64,000 bases of DNA, taken from positions 4,752,723-4,816,722 of the forward strand of contig NC_045145.1 of NCBI RefSeq assembly GCF_008831285.2. Direction: 5' to 3'. The notes under the pieces are model-generated. The model searched no databases, was not told the DNA's origin, and saw only the letters and a program-made list of their open reading frames with translations. Positions 48,501-61,712 of the stretch are shown here, piece by piece; position 1 is the first letter of the stretch, and each line of letters starts with the position of its first letter. The position numbers and the translations under genes were made by a program. The DNA comes from Nymphaea colorata. Taxonomy: Eukaryota; Streptophyta; Magnoliopsida; Nymphaeales; Nymphaeaceae.

Positions 48501-51500
48501 TTGTTTGTACACCTGTGATTTTGCTAACTAATAATCAGGTTATTTTGACCAATATGTGTACGGCAGTGTCGATTTATTTATTTATTTAAATGGATAAGAT
48601 TATGTTAAACTGCATAGTCTCGACGACAGGCCACTATGACATCGGCTAATATAATATCACACGACGTTGACAAAATTGTTGGAGACCACCCCAGTAACCC
48701 TAGAGCTAGGCCCCCTAAATACGACAGAGGGCTGTAATACGAGAGAAACGATGCATCTTAAAATTTGGGAAAGTGAAAAGTACTGAACAACTAGAAGTAA
48801 ACTAGGAATCAAATAAAAGGTAGATGTAGACATCTCCTTTCCCATGAAGTAGGAAGCGAGCTTCTCATGCTAAGTAAAAGTGCTCCAGTGCTCCTCAAGT
48901 TTTTCACTCGTTCAATGATTCAAAAGGACAAAAAGTGGGAGTGTCGGACCCACATATTTTTCCTGAAATTTAAGTAGTATAACACCTCAAAGGGCGGACT
49001 TCTCTTCCCTAAAAAGTTTCACCTGTGTTTGATTTCACAAAGTATAGGAAAGCGTGAAATTTCGCTCGTTTAGCAGCTCGTGACAATCACACTCCCCATC
49101 AATATCCTTGTCAAGCTGCGGTTCAAAATGGCCCGTCTTTGCTCTCATCTCATCTCCCCAACTCATCCTTGCAGGTAAGCAGTTCACTAAATAAATGTGG
49201 CAGGTTAAGCATTAAATACTCGCTTTTACAAATACAGTGCCGACCTGACCTAGAAATGGAAAAAAAAGTTGCACTGCAATAAAACAGACCCTTTCTTTTC
49301 CCTCACCTTTTGTGGTCGGCAGATATATGCAGACATCAGGGCAGTTGAAACTGGGCCAACCTATATTCCATTCATTCACCACATTCAAAAAGCATTATCA
49401 TACAAGAGATGGTCACCCTCATTATTTCACAACCATGGAGGGAAGCTGACCATGGGCATAAAATATCTCTTCAGGTCCTTCTGAATAGATTGAAGGATGT
49501 CTGGACTTGCTCAGGACACAGATGAGTCCACAACCAAGTTTGGCTTTAAGTTAATGGCATGAATCTGGGTCTATTTCAGATATACGAAAAACCATATGCA
49601 CTTTCCTTGAAATAAATATACAGGAACAAAAACTTGATCCATCCCAGAAAAATAACAATCTCTTTCTAATGGAAGCTCCAGTCAGACATGGAGTTCTCGT
49701 GCAAACACCCAGTTACAGATAATAATAGTCACCCAGTAACCCAACGGACCCGTCATGTCATGACCTTTACTTTGGTTGCATAAACAAATAAACAAGAAAA
49801 GCAAGGATTTTTTTGTCAAATTCACTGCTGGCTCGCAAGAAACTGGCAAATGCATCACCATCACTTTTTGTTTTATTCGAAAATTAGTTTCTAAAGTTAA
49901 AGTTATCAATCAAAACTACTTCGCTTTTGGACAAAATAGCATAAGGACCCCTTAAGAAAGAAATAAAGAAAGTATATGACAGAATGACGACTACGTACTT
50001 TTGCTAAATACATGGTTATGGCACTGTTAACCACGTTGAAACAAACAGAAAGATAAGTGTATGGACTACTCAATAATAGATGGCAACATAAATGCTCCAA
50101 CGCCAAAGAAACCCATCTTTCCCCAACATTCGCCGAGCCGGGTTTACAGGAGACCCGTCCCTATTTTGAATTCGTTTAAATGAGGTTCACATACAAAAGA
50201 AGAAAAGTCCAGATCCGTGCTCGGTACACAGCAACGAAACACGTGACTTCGAACCCGAATCCCGAAACCCAACAATGTCCAACCCGTTTTACTTCAGTAC
50301 GTAACCAAGAACCGATTTATCTCATCGTTAAGCTAACTGGATTGAGTCAGTTAAAAGAAAAAATAAACAAAGTGAAAGCCAGAGTCAGAGAAACCAGGGT
50401 CCAACGCAAACTTAACACGCTTTGACATCCTAAATTTTATATCCCAACTATGCATTTCGTAGGGCGTAGGCGAGGACCACGTCCACGGCCATAATCGTTC
50501 ACACACTTTCCTCACGTGAAAACATACAAATATAGGTTGACTACACACAGACTTTTCTAACATACTTTGTCTATACGTCAATGCCCACATGCTAAGCCAT
50601 TAACCATAACATATAACCTGCTCCACTGAGGTATCGGTGCCGAAACTATATAGAATATCAACATAAAAGTATTTAGTCACTTAATTTTTTTAAAAATAAC
50701 TATATATCTTACTATATAATTTGTCCTTAGTTGACATAATTGCGTGCTTACTTAGTCCACATATTTTGTGAATATGTATATAGACATATTAACTCATTAC
50801 ATCTACTATTTTGTAACTACAAATTCATATTTTTTGCATTTCATAATTTTGTTGCCTTTTTCATTATGACTTCACGTGCAAGGAGTCAAGTTGGCATAAG
50901 ACCTCCAAAAATCTTAGGCGTATCTATCGATCGAAATGATCATGTGAAGGTCTTCGCCTGTCCCATCACAACTATCTGAACGGAGAAAAAACTAAAAACA
51001 AAATAAAATCAAGTGACCGGATGTCCGATGTGCAATTGACTTCCTTCTTTTTAAACTCTTAGAAAACGTGAAAAAGCAAAAAGGCAAGCCCTGTGAACAC
51101 ACTTTGCGAAACAGGTTCAGTTGCGCATTCAGTGTGCATTTAAAAGAACGAAGAAAGATTATGAAAACATTAAAAGTTTATTATATATATTATATATATA
51201 TTTATAAAAAATTATAAAATACCTCAGCCGCTTAGTGCACATTCGTTGCGTGTCTCAATCTCATTAACTTGCCATGGATCTCGAAGATCGTTTAACCACC
51301 CAAGAGCTTGCTCCAACTTTCAGGTCCGGCTACAAATTCAGATCCTGGTCCGACCAAAACTACCACAGCCAAGTACTTCATGTTGCAGTCAAAATAAACC
51401 GTATAAATTTCACTTGACATGGAACAATTTTTCCAATGGGAATTCCAGGTCTTAAAATTTTCAAAAATATATTTTTCGTTTTACATGAAAAAGAAAGACT

Positions 51501-52925
51501 CAGCGGTCGACTCTTTTTATCAAATTATAAGTGATTTATTGAACGAAAAATGATATAAAAATTGTAACAGCCTAAGCGTTCGATATTCAAGAAAACAATT
51601 GACCATTCGACCGAACCCAACCGCACAATAACAAGCCAGTGGTTTGACTGAACTTTTGTGACCTCTAGTCCTTGCTAAAAATGCCAATTACAATTTGGAC
51701 GTGCTAAAAAAAAAAAATCGAGATGTCCTATTAACAAAGATAACAAATTCATTAAGAAGGCAGATCAACAGCATTAAAATAAAATGGAATTAAATGACCA
51801 TTATTAGTTTTATCGATTATCTAAGCATACCAATAAGTTATCCACGGCAACAGATTTAGTGAAACATTTTTTTTCTAAATATTTTATAAATACACGCTTT
51901 AAGGTTTGATGAAATAACAAAACCATACTTCAATTTTTATCTTTTTTAATTCAACCATTTTTTTTTTATGTTATTTAGGCAAGAAATCATGGAGGTGAGC
52001 AGGTTGCCTGCTATTAGATCAAAACTTAGATTCCGTAGTAAAATTTTCTTTTCCTTCTCGAGGCACAGGGCCACACCCGAAACCAGTTTCTCTGCAAACC
52101 GCGAACGGACAGTCGGGAGCGTACTCTGGATCTTACAGTAAAAGAATGGTTGAATTTGTCGATTTCACCATAAAAAGAAGTCGGGTGAGTTCGGAAAAAG
52201 CACACAAACATCAACACGTGATCTCAGTAAGAACAAGAACTGGGCTTTCACTACGGAGGCCAGCCTCCAGCAAATGTGTTTTGTGGAAGAACTGGGCTTT
52301 CACTGTGCCTTGGCCTCACGCAGCCCCAGAAGCTTCCTCCTTTCAATAAGCGCATTTCCCAAACTGCGAAGCCAACTTGTCGACTCAGAGAAAGAAAAGG
52401 CCGCACAGTTCATTTCATCTGCCGGAACTATTTAGGCAGAAATACTCAGGTTCGTGCGGCGATATCCTCAAACTCATGTCTCTCTCTCTACGGAAATGCG
52501 GCCACTCTGACTAATTTCAGGAGGCGGCCTCTGCATCCGGATTATTGCAGCAGCGATGACGCGTCTTGGTTCAATGCATCGTGCCCTACTCTTTTTATAA
52601 CGAAGCGCGATCGTGATTTATCGATTTGATACGACTAATCAATCTACTTTTAAATGCTAAAATTCGTAATCTTCGTTTCTTTTCACACCGCCATTTCTCC
52701 AATTTTGCAGCGGGAAAGAAGGGAAAAACCGAGGGAGAGAGAGAAGACCTTGACCGGAAGCCTCTCAATTCGCTGAGCCATCCTCCGCGTCGCACGATCG
52801 CGGACTCGCTCGATCTCCACCGGCAGAAACTCCGGGAAGCCCCTCTCCGCCTTGTCGCCGTTCTTCCTCTGTGCGATCGCGCTGCAGCGGAAAACTCCGC
52901 CCACCGTCGACGACGTGAACATCAT
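39517..52925 (-). CDS. Alpha/beta hydrolase-fold protein, At1g13820-like, probably organelle-targeted
   Basis: Ten minus-strand exons with matching phases: 52749-52925, 48314-48408, 48075-48172, 45986-46035, 45136-45231, 44080-44169, 42934-43026, 42350-42445, 41616-41681, 39517-39637 (327 residues plus an unlocated end). ATG at 52925 gives a short Ser/Thr start, then 'GFPEFLPVEIERVRDRATRR'. The fold motifs are 'PVVLLHGFDSS' (82-92, oxyanion region), 'LVGASLGAA' with nucleophile Ser156, 'LIIWGEDDRII' with Asp278 and 'CGHVPHIEKP' with His306, so the triad is complete. Exon 3 holds 'SSCLEWRYTFPLLEDAGLET', closely like Arabidopsis At1g13820. Substrate is unknown; that protein is generally predicted to be plastidial, and the N-terminus here would permit it. 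The first donor is weak (AAG|GTCTTC; CCG|GTCAAG six bases earlier is the alternative). After 39517 a GTACAT donor follows; the final few codons lie in an exon I could not find. Confidence 0.9.
39638..41615 (-). other. Intron 9 of the hydrolase gene
   Basis: A 2-kb intron between the Asp-motif exon and the His-motif exon. It holds a short CT/CA microsatellite (39847-39871) and nothing else recognisable. Confidence 0.6.
48409..52748 (-). other. Intron 1 of the hydrolase gene
   Basis: This 4.3-kb intron separates the putative transit-peptide exon from the first core-fold exon (acceptor CCAATGCAG at 48409). It is AT-rich, with short open frames on both strands that match nothing known. No transposon domain was seen in it. 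An alternative leader exon within it cannot be excluded. Confidence 0.6.
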
Positions 52926-53103
52926 TCCGGTACTCCGATTGCCTCCCGACGCCGGTTTCTGTCCAGACAGTCAACTTTCCGAGCCGACACGAAAGTTCTC
53001 GGTCTGCACCGTCGAATGCCGGAAAACTCCTCGACTCCGGAAAACCGACGATCGAGTTTCTCCCACCGAAGTTGGAAAAATTTCCCGCCGTCCAGATATC
53101 ACG

Positions 53104-53125
53104 CTCTCTCTCTCTCTCTCTCTCT
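53104..53125. repeat. CT microsatellite in the hydrolase upstream region
   Basis: A CT run (GA on the transcribed strand) lies about 180 bases upstream of the hydrolase ATG, a common position for GA/CT repeats in plant core promoters or leaders. A regulatory role is only inferred. Confidence 0.7.
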
Positions 53126-53504
53126 GTGCTGACGCTTGGCGACTAGGGTCTGCGGAAGGCACAAGTACATTCAACCGTTTTATTACGTGGAGAAAGCCAG
53201 AAAGGTAGTGGGGGAACCATGCAAATTCGCAATTACGTAATTACCTACCATTCCCTCTTTTTCTACTCTCCGACCACTCCAGTGAAGTCCACCATTCAAA
53301 TATGTTGGGCCACGACCCGATTCATATCTCCCATCCCGACAGTTTTATATTGCCAGCCAAAAAGTTTTCTTTATTTTTATGTTCTTATAATTATTTACTT
53401 ATTTAAATATACTGTACTCTTTAACCAATGAAAATTTTTAAAATAATAAATTAAAAAAAATTAGCTCTCCACTTATCATATCCACAACTATGTCATATGA
53501 GTGT

Positions 53505-54275
53505 GGGGTGCGGGTGCGGATGCTGGCACGGTATATCTCAAAAAAATTTAGGTGTGGTAAAAATATTTTATTATTATTATTATTATTATTATTAATTTAT
53601 AATAATAATAATATGTATATAATATATATGACAAAAATATTGTCTATAAACCACAAAATTATTAAATAACAAGATTAAAATTACAAAATTTGAAATTTGT
53701 TAATCATGAATGCAAAATATTCAAGTGGAAGGTAACAAAATCAAAATATGTTCTATAATATATTCTATGAAGCTGCGATGCAGAAAAAAATTCAGTAAAA
53801 TTTATAAAAACAATTTATTTTGTGAAGTTGTCAAGAAAAGAGACAAAGAACAAAACTTCAAGAAGACCAGGAAGAAGGATGAAAAAGAAGGACAAAGAAG
53901 AAGGATGAAGAAAAGGGACGAAGATGAAGGACAGAGAAAAGGAGAAGGGACGAAGAAGGGAGACGAAGAAGAGAAAATAGGGAAAGTAGAAATAGGAAAA
54001 GAAAGAAACAAGATGCCGCTATGCCAGTTGCCGGATGGAGAGGTAGCTGCTGGTGGAAGAGACAGAGCAGCAAAAGGGCAAGCGAGGTCGATGCGGGTCA
54101 AACAAAGAGACGATCGATTAAAAAAAAACAAAAAAACCTAAAAGTTCGACCAAAATAGACCGACTCGAGTCAAACGTCAGTCGGGTGCGAGTCGAAAAAT
54201 GACGATTTTAGTCGGGTGCGCACCTGCATCGCGTCGACGCGGGTGCGAGGCCAAAATTGCCGCACCCTGGTTACA
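53505..54275. mobile_element. Probable TIR element with GGGTGCGG ends
   Basis: The left end reads GTGGGGTGCGGGTGCGGATG. The right end reads GCCGCACCCTGG, reverse complement CCAGGGTGCGGC, inside a GTCGGGTGCGCACC-rich border. Between them lies an AT-rich left half with a TTA microsatellite (53569-53613), then a purine-rich GAAGGGACGAAG stretch (53830-54000) that creates long but meaningless frames. No target duplication was found. Confidence 0.45.
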
Positions 54276-54519
54276 TAGATCCACAAACTCCGAAACATAG
54301 GGCGGCGAAGAGCCGATGCAAAAGCGTCTGCATGCAGGCAACCGGCTTAGGCAATAAGTCCAGTTTCGAGAACAAATTACACAACCACACTTATCTTTTC
54401 TTTTAATGACAGATCAGCCACAGTTTCAGAATTACAAATTGTCCCTCGCGTCAGGAGAGTTATTTTTAGAAAGCCTCTTCATTTGCACCGATGTAATGAT
54501 AAAATTGATAACTTATATG

Positions 54520-54744
54520 TAGGGGTGAACATGAGTTGAGTCGAGCTTAAGTTCAGTCAGCTCAAATTCGGATCGATTAATGAAGCCTTGAGCTTGAACT
54601 TGGCTCCAGCTCGATAATAGCTCGATAGAAGTAGCTCGAGCTCGACTCGGCAGTTACATGTTGAGCTTGAGCTCACCTCGATTAAGGCTCAATAAACTCG
54701 TTTGAATATATAAACTATTATTTTGTCATAAATGACCAGCCCTA
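54520..54744. mobile_element. hAT-like MITE fragment, GAGCTCGAGTCG family
   Basis: It begins TAGGGGTGAACATGAG. It ends AATGACCAGCCCTA, reverse complement TAGGGCTGGTCATT. The interior is made of GAGCTCGAGCTCGACTCGG-like words as in the MITE at 16109-16463. The flanking 8-mers do not match, so the limits are tentative. Confidence 0.5.
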
Positions 54745-56384
54745 CTACCTGTTGTGCCTATGAGCCCCATGTCGCCCTCTGTCAGTGGATGAAGACATGG
54801 TAGGAAGAATCAAAATGTTTTCTAAGCCATAAAAGCTCTAAAGGATGGTCTTAAGGATGGTATTGTATTTTAGGCGACACATTTGGACCCATGTCCAACC
54901 CTATTATTAGGTTTGAACATGTACGTAACTGCTGGTGCCTATACAGGCCCACATGTGGCTCGTTCAAAGCAAAGGTAACTCGTAGCCAAGGGCAGAACTA
55001 CAATTTTTTTTGGCACTAAATGTATGGTTAAAAATTTTTTAGGGCATTGACCCAAAACTGTGGGCACCCTGTATAACTGAACCTAAGTTCATTCAAATTT
55101 CAAAAGTGAATTAACTTTTCAAAGAGTGGGCTCCATGGGATGTACTCTATGAGAGGTTGATTGGCCTGCCACCCCTTTAGACGAGGTCCTTAGTGGGCCT
55201 TGGGTGCCTTTAGTATCTGACATGACCACCCTTGAAACTAAATAAAATATTTCAAGTAACCATATTTCTATTGTATTCATTAGCAAATATTTCTTTCAAA
55301 TTTTAATCCACTTTATTAAATTTTATAAAAGAGTTAAATTTTACAATATTTTGCATCATTTCATAATAGATCAATCCTTAATAAGCAATTATACAAAACA
55401 TGAATTCCATGAATTTTAAAAGGAAATTGTCTCCCTTATCAAATGCTTCAATTGTAACATTTACTTGGTCATTTCAAAAAGGCGGTTACAAATTGCAATT
55501 ATGTATGCTGTCAATAATAATGAAGTTAAAAATATATTTGATGATGATGATAATAAATTGTTTATATTTCACATATTGGAAAAAAGACAAGACTTTATAT
55601 TTTGTTTATATTGATAGTTCGTGCTCGGATGTGAATATGTACTTGATGTCAAAGAATTAGGTGATCATTATTATTCAATTTTGATACAATATATTTTTAA
55701 AAAGTGTGAACCTTGTAAATGTATATGCTAAATACAAAACTAATTTACATGGATGCAACTTAATTAGAGGGCGTCAATTATTAGAAACAATTTATACAAA
55801 TGCATGTAACGCTTTTACAGAGAAAGCTTACAAAAGGACGTACTATATATAGTACTTCATCTTGTCTATTGATGACTTCTCTAAATTTAAATACATATAT
55901 GTCATGTCTAATAATTAATCAAACAATGGTAAGTTCAAAAAATACTGACGAGAACAACTCAAGCACAAAGATGCATGAAAATATACTTTTATATGATCAG
56001 TTATTATGCATTTTGCAAAGAAAAAGAGATTGATCATTAACGATTACTTTCTTCGTAGAACCCCGAATTCATTTTTGTTACTACAACCTTCCATTTACCG
56101 CCAACATTTCCGGCATTCTCATTCGGTTGAAGATATGGCGACGCTGACCACGACAGGCGTCGCCGGTGACCGGAAGAATCGCCGTGTTCCACGGTTCCAC
56201 AACGCCTTCATTTGCCAACGACTTATGTGGGATTGAGATAGGCAACACCTCATCTGACGACGATGCAATCCATCGTCGAGAACAATGCAACAAGATTGCT
56301 GCTTTCCACGGATCCTCCGGCGACCACCTTGGCTGTTGATAGAAAATGTTGCAACCTCAAGCGATTTCTGCATAGATGAATATG

Positions 56385-56827
56385 CCTGCTGACCAAACGA
56401 GTTCGACTTGTAAACGAGTTCGAGTCTAGTCATTGCTTAATGAGTCGAACTCGAGTTTATGAGTTGACTTATTCAAATTATCGAGTTCAGTTCGAGCTCA
56501 CTGAACTCGACCGCGAAAGCTCGACTTGACTCGAAAATAATGTGTAATGATTTTTTAAATATACGACTCATTTTAAAAAACTGGTATATTGACGTTAATT
56601 AATTATGTAAATTTTACAAAAACTCATTCAAGTTTGTCGAGTCTTAATCGAGTCGAGTTTGATTTATGACAAAGTAATAATCCACATATTCACACGAGTT
56701 TGTTGAGCTTTAACTGAGTCGAGCTCAAGCTCAACACGTAACTATTGAGTCGAGCTCAAGCTCAACACGTAACTACTGAGTCGAGCTCGAGCGGTTTCAG
56801 TTAAACTATTCTCAAGCTCGTTCCCTA
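56385..56827. repeat. Second GAGTCGAGCTC-type repeat
   Basis: It consists of alternating GAGTTCGAC and CTCGAGCTC words. A roughly 32-bp unit (TTGAGTCGAGCTCAAGCTCA..) is duplicated at about 56740-56790. It ends TTCCCTA, reverse complement TAGGGAA, like the other hAT-type ends here. The left end is not resolved. Confidence 0.5.
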
Positions 56828-57340
56828 TGTGCTGTTTTATTTTCATGTCGACTTCGTCCATCAGCAAACGTGATTTCATTGTCTCGGACTACCGCTTTCA
56901 GGTCGACTTCGGCCATCGGCAAACGTGATTTCATGGTCTCGGACTACCTGCCGTCGGCGTTGTAGTGTATGGATTCAATTAAAAACGATAGATCAATGTG
57001 TTTGTCTGTTGTAAACTCGTTTTCAGCAAATAAGAAGATGCCGAGGCTGACGACCATCGGCTACGTAGTTTTGTTAGAGGTTGGTCTTAGTTTTATCTTA
57101 ACATGTTACACTCACGGGACAGAGCATGGGAATCGGTTGTATTCATTGCGCTTGGCAATAGGGTTGTTAAACGTGTGAGATATAATCGAAATCTAATTTG
57201 ATAGAATAGAAAATGACAAAAGCACATTAATGGGCTCGATTTTGGGGACCAACCTACCGACCAACTGCACAGTCACCAGCCATCTTTAACGTGAATCTCT
57301 TTCCCCTCGCCCTTAGTTTTAGTACCTTTCTTCTGCCCCT

Positions 57341-57842
57341 CAGGACTGCTTTGGGACCTCGATAATCAATTAGTCATACAATATAACTTTCAACTATAGT
57401 ACTATGCATGCTACCATTTGTAGTTCAAATGAGTGCGACACTATGGGGATTGAACTGAGGATGTGCAGTTTGTATGACCCTCAGGTGAGCTAGCTATGCT
57501 ATGTCCCTCAGAGAAAATGGTAAACTAAAATGTATAGTGAGCTGGTGTTTGATATTATGACATTTCCTGTTTATTTTTTCAAACACCCCTAGTTTCAGGA
57601 CTGCTTTGGGACCTGGATAGTCAATTAGTCATGCAATATAACTTTCAACTATAGGACTATGCATGCTACCATTTGTAGTTCAAATGGGTGCGACACTATA
57701 GGGGATTGAACTGAGGATGTGCAGTTTGTATGACCCTCAGGTGCTCTAGCTATGCTATGTCCCTAAGAGAAAATGGTAAACTAAAATGTATAGTGAGCTG
57801 GTGTTTGATATTACGACATCCCCTATTTTTTTTTCAAACACA
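57341..57842. repeat. 255-bp tandem duplication
   Basis: Copy 1 starts CAGGACTGCTTTGGGACCTC at 57341 and copy 2 at 57596. They stay clearly alignable to the 'TTTTTTCAAACAC' end near 57842, with scattered substitutions and a few indels. No coding potential was seen in either copy. Confidence 0.85.
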
Positions 57843-59300
57843 ATTTTATTAGCAAACGTGTTTCAAAAAATGGTTATAATTCATGGACCATTGTGCTCTA
57901 AAGAAAATGCCACCAAGTGGTCCAATCTAATTGGCAAAATGCCTATTCTTTGGTCTAATTAGAGCTGCATGTTTAAGTTTTAATTAAAGTTTAGCCTTCA
58001 AATATCAATATTTTCAAACGTATTAAATTATTTAAATATTTGTTAGAGGAAAATAAAATATCATTATATATGATGATTAATAGAGCCAAGTATGACATAA
58101 CTCTTCTTGAACAAGCCACAAAGTCAAGTTTCTACTTTCTAGGTTACAGATGCACGAGCTATAAGTTTGTGAAGCTTTTTTTTTTTTCTCATCTTTGGTA
58201 TGATTTGAAGACTCTTCATTCCTATTTCAAGTCTATAAGGTTTGGGCACTGGGTCGGGCCATTCATGGGTACCCGGTATATGGCTCGATAATTTATTGGG
58301 TTAACTCAGTGGGCTTGATAAGTTGGCGTTGCCCTGACAATTCTTTTAATGTTTATTTTCTTAATTTATATATATAAATACAATATTTTATTATAATTAA
58401 CTGCATTTATATATTATTTTACATTAAAAATAATATTGTTTAATTTAATTGGGCTGGGTCCGAACCGAGATTAGGTTCGGATTTTAATGATTAAACGCTC
58501 AAAGTATGAAGTTGACTTCCCGACTCCTTGTCGGTTCGAGACCTTAGGTCTCAATACCCACAGTCATCGACCTAGGACCAAGAGGTTTTAGTAACTCGCA
58601 AGTTTGCAACCCGTTTCCATAATTTCCACGCCATTTTCTTTGGTCCGAAACTCTTTGGTAGTCGAGAGGAATATTTCAAAAGGGGAGAAAGGGAGGGGCC
58701 TCTGTATTTTCGTAGTTGTTCTTTGTGTGTACTCTGCATTTCAAAAAGGGAGAGACTCGCCTTTCCTGTGATTTGCTCTAAGCCTGGGCCGTTGATCGGA
58801 TTCTTGTTCCATTCGGTGAGGTGCTGAAGAACACTGATGTGAGGCTCATTAGATTATTCTCTCAGGTGTGTCTCATCGCTACTCGGCGTTCCAGCATCTC
58901 TCTTTGAAAACTAGGTCCCTATTCTCTAGTTCTAATTAAGGTTTTCTAGCAGAACACCAATTTTTTTGTCATTTTCTTCTTCTCGTTTATTGATCATATA
59001 AAGAATCATCACCGGCCTGATTTAATCATCCCTACTGTTCTTGCTGTTTTCATGGCGGTTGTTAATTAGGGCATTGTTTGTCCTTGCGCCTACAAATTCT
59101 ATCTCTTTTTTTCCCTTGCTCATCGGGTTTGTCGGCACGCCTTTTTGGTTTTGGGCATTCATCTGGTCTTAATTTTGTTTTTTTGTTATTCGTTTCTACG
59201 ATTCTGCTCCCAATATTTCTGTTAAGCTTTAATTGGCCCTTTTCCTCTCTTTTTCCATTTGAAGGATTCTGGTCCTTCCAACAAAGATGTAGTCTGAAGT

Positions 59301-60190
59301 TAAGCCTGGGTACCGGGCCGGGCCACCGCCGGGTACCCGGTACCCGGCCCGACTCGGGCCTGGGCCTTGAAATTTTGCGTTTCGGACTTTTTTTTTTCGG
59401 GCCCAGCCCAGCCCGGTAATTAACGGGCCGAACTCGGGCCTCCAACTGTGATTATCGGAGGAAAGCCCGACAACAAATTTATTTTTTTTTTCAAAAATAA
59501 ATGGAGTTAGGGAGTTCTTCCTCTTCTTTTTGCTATTTTGCTGAAGACCGAAGTAGGTGATTGAGGTTACAAACATGCAGGGACTCAGGGAGGGTGGGCA
59601 AAGAGCGGCAGCGCCGGTGAGGAAGTGGCTCGTCGGAGGAGGAGGCGTTAGGCGAAGGCGGAGGCGGAGGAGGAGGAGGCATTGGGCGAAGGCGGAGGAG
59701 GAGGCATTGGGCTCACCGGAGGAGGAGGTGTTGGGCACACCGGAAGAGGAGGAGTTGGATTTATCGAAGGAGGAGGTGTTTGGCTAAGGTGACATAGAAA
59801 GAAGGCCGTGGGGAGTCTGCTGTAGCCGGCAAAGGTTGGTGGTGGAAAGTGAATGGCGACGGCTGGCTTCCATTGCCCAGTTCCATATTAACTCTTTTCG
59901 ATATTGGGGTTAGGGCTGAGAAGGGTTAGGGTTTTCAGTAACTTGAGAAGGGAGAAAAAATAAAAAAAAGGAAAGCCCGGCCCGACCAGCCCAAAAGCCC
60001 AGTCCAGAACGCCCGGCCCGTTAATAATCGGGCCGGGCTGGGCCTCGGGCATAAATCAAAGCCCGAGGCCCGATATTGCATGGGCCCGGCCCGGCCAGTT
60101 TCTAAAAGGGTCGGGCCTCGGGCTGGCCCGTTTCCAATACCGGGCTTCGGTTTTTATAATTTTATCGGCCCGGCCCGATGCCCAGCCTTA
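59301..60190. mobile_element. GC-rich TIR element, copy 1
   Basis: It begins TAAGCCTGGGTACCGGGCCG. Its end, reverse-complemented, is TAAGGCTGGGCATCGGGCCG, so the termini are long imperfect inverted repeats. The interior has a GGAGGAGGCATTGGGC stretch and CCCGGCCCGA blocks. It contains no transposase and frames across it are composition artefacts. The TIR form resembles non-autonomous hAT-like elements, but no target duplication supports the superfamily. Confidence 0.65.
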
Positions 60191-60906
60191 TCTCAATACT
60201 CACAGTCATCGAAACTCGCAACCCGTTTTCGTAATTTCTGCGCCATTTTCATTGGTCCGAAACTCTTTGGTAGTGGAGATGAAGATTTCAAAAGGGGAGA
60301 AAGGGAGGGGCATGTGTATTTTCGTAGTTGTTCTTTGTGTGTACTTTGCGTTTCAAAAAGGGAGAGACTCGCCTTTCCTGTGATTTGCTCTAGGCTTGGG
60401 CCGTTGATCGGATTCTTGTTCCGTTCGGTGAGGTGCTGAAGAACACTAATGAGAGGTTCATTAGATTCTTCTCTCTGGTGTGTCTCATCGCTACTCGGCG
60501 TTCCAGCATCTCTCTTTGAAAACTAAGTCCCTATTTTCTAGTTCTAATTAAGGTTTTTTTGCATAACACCAATTTTTTTGTCCTTTTCTTCTTCTCGTTT
60601 ATTGATCATACAGAGAATCATCACCGGCCTGATTTAATCATCCCTACTGTTCTTGCTGTTTTCATGGCGGTTGTTAATTAGGGCATTGTTTGTCCTTGCG
60701 CCTACAAATTATACCTCTTTTTCTTCCTTGCTCACCATGTTGGTTTTGGGCATTCATCAGGTCTTAATTTTTTTTTATTCGTTTTTACGATTCTCTCCTA
60801 ATATTTCTGTTAAGCTTTAATCGGCCCTTTTCCTCCCTTTTTCCACTTGAAGGATTCTGCCGTTGGTCCTTCCAACAAAGACGTAGTATGAAGACCACGG
60901 TCTGCT

Positions 60907-61712
60907 TAAGCGTGGGCACCGAGACGGGCTCCCGCCGGGTACCCAGTACTTGGCCCGACTCGGGCCCGCGCCTTGAAATTTTGAGTTTCGGGCTTTTTTT
61001 TCCGAGCTCAGCCCGGCCCATTATTTAACGGGCCGGGCTCGGGCCTCCGACTGTGATTATCGGGGGCACGAAAAAACCGACAACAATTTTTTTTTTCAAA
61101 AATAAATGGAGTTAGGGTTTTCTTCATCTTCTTTTTCTGTGTTTACAAACTTGCAGGGACTCAGGGAGGGCAGGCAAAGAGTGGCAGCGCCGGCGAGGAA
61201 GTGGTTCGCCGGAGGAGGAGGAGGCATTGGGTGAAGGTGGAGGAGCAGGCGTTGGGAGAAGGCGGAGGAGGAGGCATTGGGCTTATCGGAGGAGGAGGTG
61301 TTTGGCGAAGACGACATAGAAAGAAGGCCGTGGGGAGTCTACTGTAGCCGGCAGAGGTTGGTGGTGGGAAGTGGATGGCGGCGGCTGGCTTCCATTGCCC
61401 AGTTCCATATTAACTCTTTTCGATATTGGGGTTAGGGTTGGAAAGGGTTAGGGTTTTCAAAAACTTGAAAAGGGAGAAAAAATGAAGAAAAAGAAAGCCC
61501 GGCCCGACCCACCCAAAAGCCCAGTCCAGCCCGCCCGCCCCGTTAATAATCGGGCCGTGCTGGGCCTCGGGCATAAATCAAAGCCCGAGGCCCGATATTG
61601 CATGGGCCCGGCCTGGCCCGTTTCCAAAGGGGCCGGGCCTCGGGCTGACCTATTTTCAATACTGGGCTTCGGTTTTTATAATTTTATCGGCCCGACCCGA
61701 TGCCCAGCCTTA
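60907..61712. mobile_element. GC-rich TIR element, copy 2
   Basis: It begins TAAGCGTGGGCACCGAGACG and ends GACCCGATGCCCAGCCTTA. It is collinear with copy 1 but about 84 bp shorter, mainly from losses in the GGAGGAGG interior. Its place in the repeat unit is the same as that of copy 1, so it was copied by the tandem duplication rather than by separate insertion. Confidence 0.65.

Noticed and set aside
52626-53208. 168- and 118-codon plus-strand frames near the hydrolase start
   Set aside because: They are antisense to the first hydrolase exon and its GC-rich leader.
53710-54141. 143-codon plus-strand and 109-codon minus-strand frames
   Set aside because: Both come from a purine-rich GAAGGGACGAAG stretch; Lys/Glu/Arg-only composition on one strand and Phe/Ser/Leu on the other indicate low-complexity DNA.
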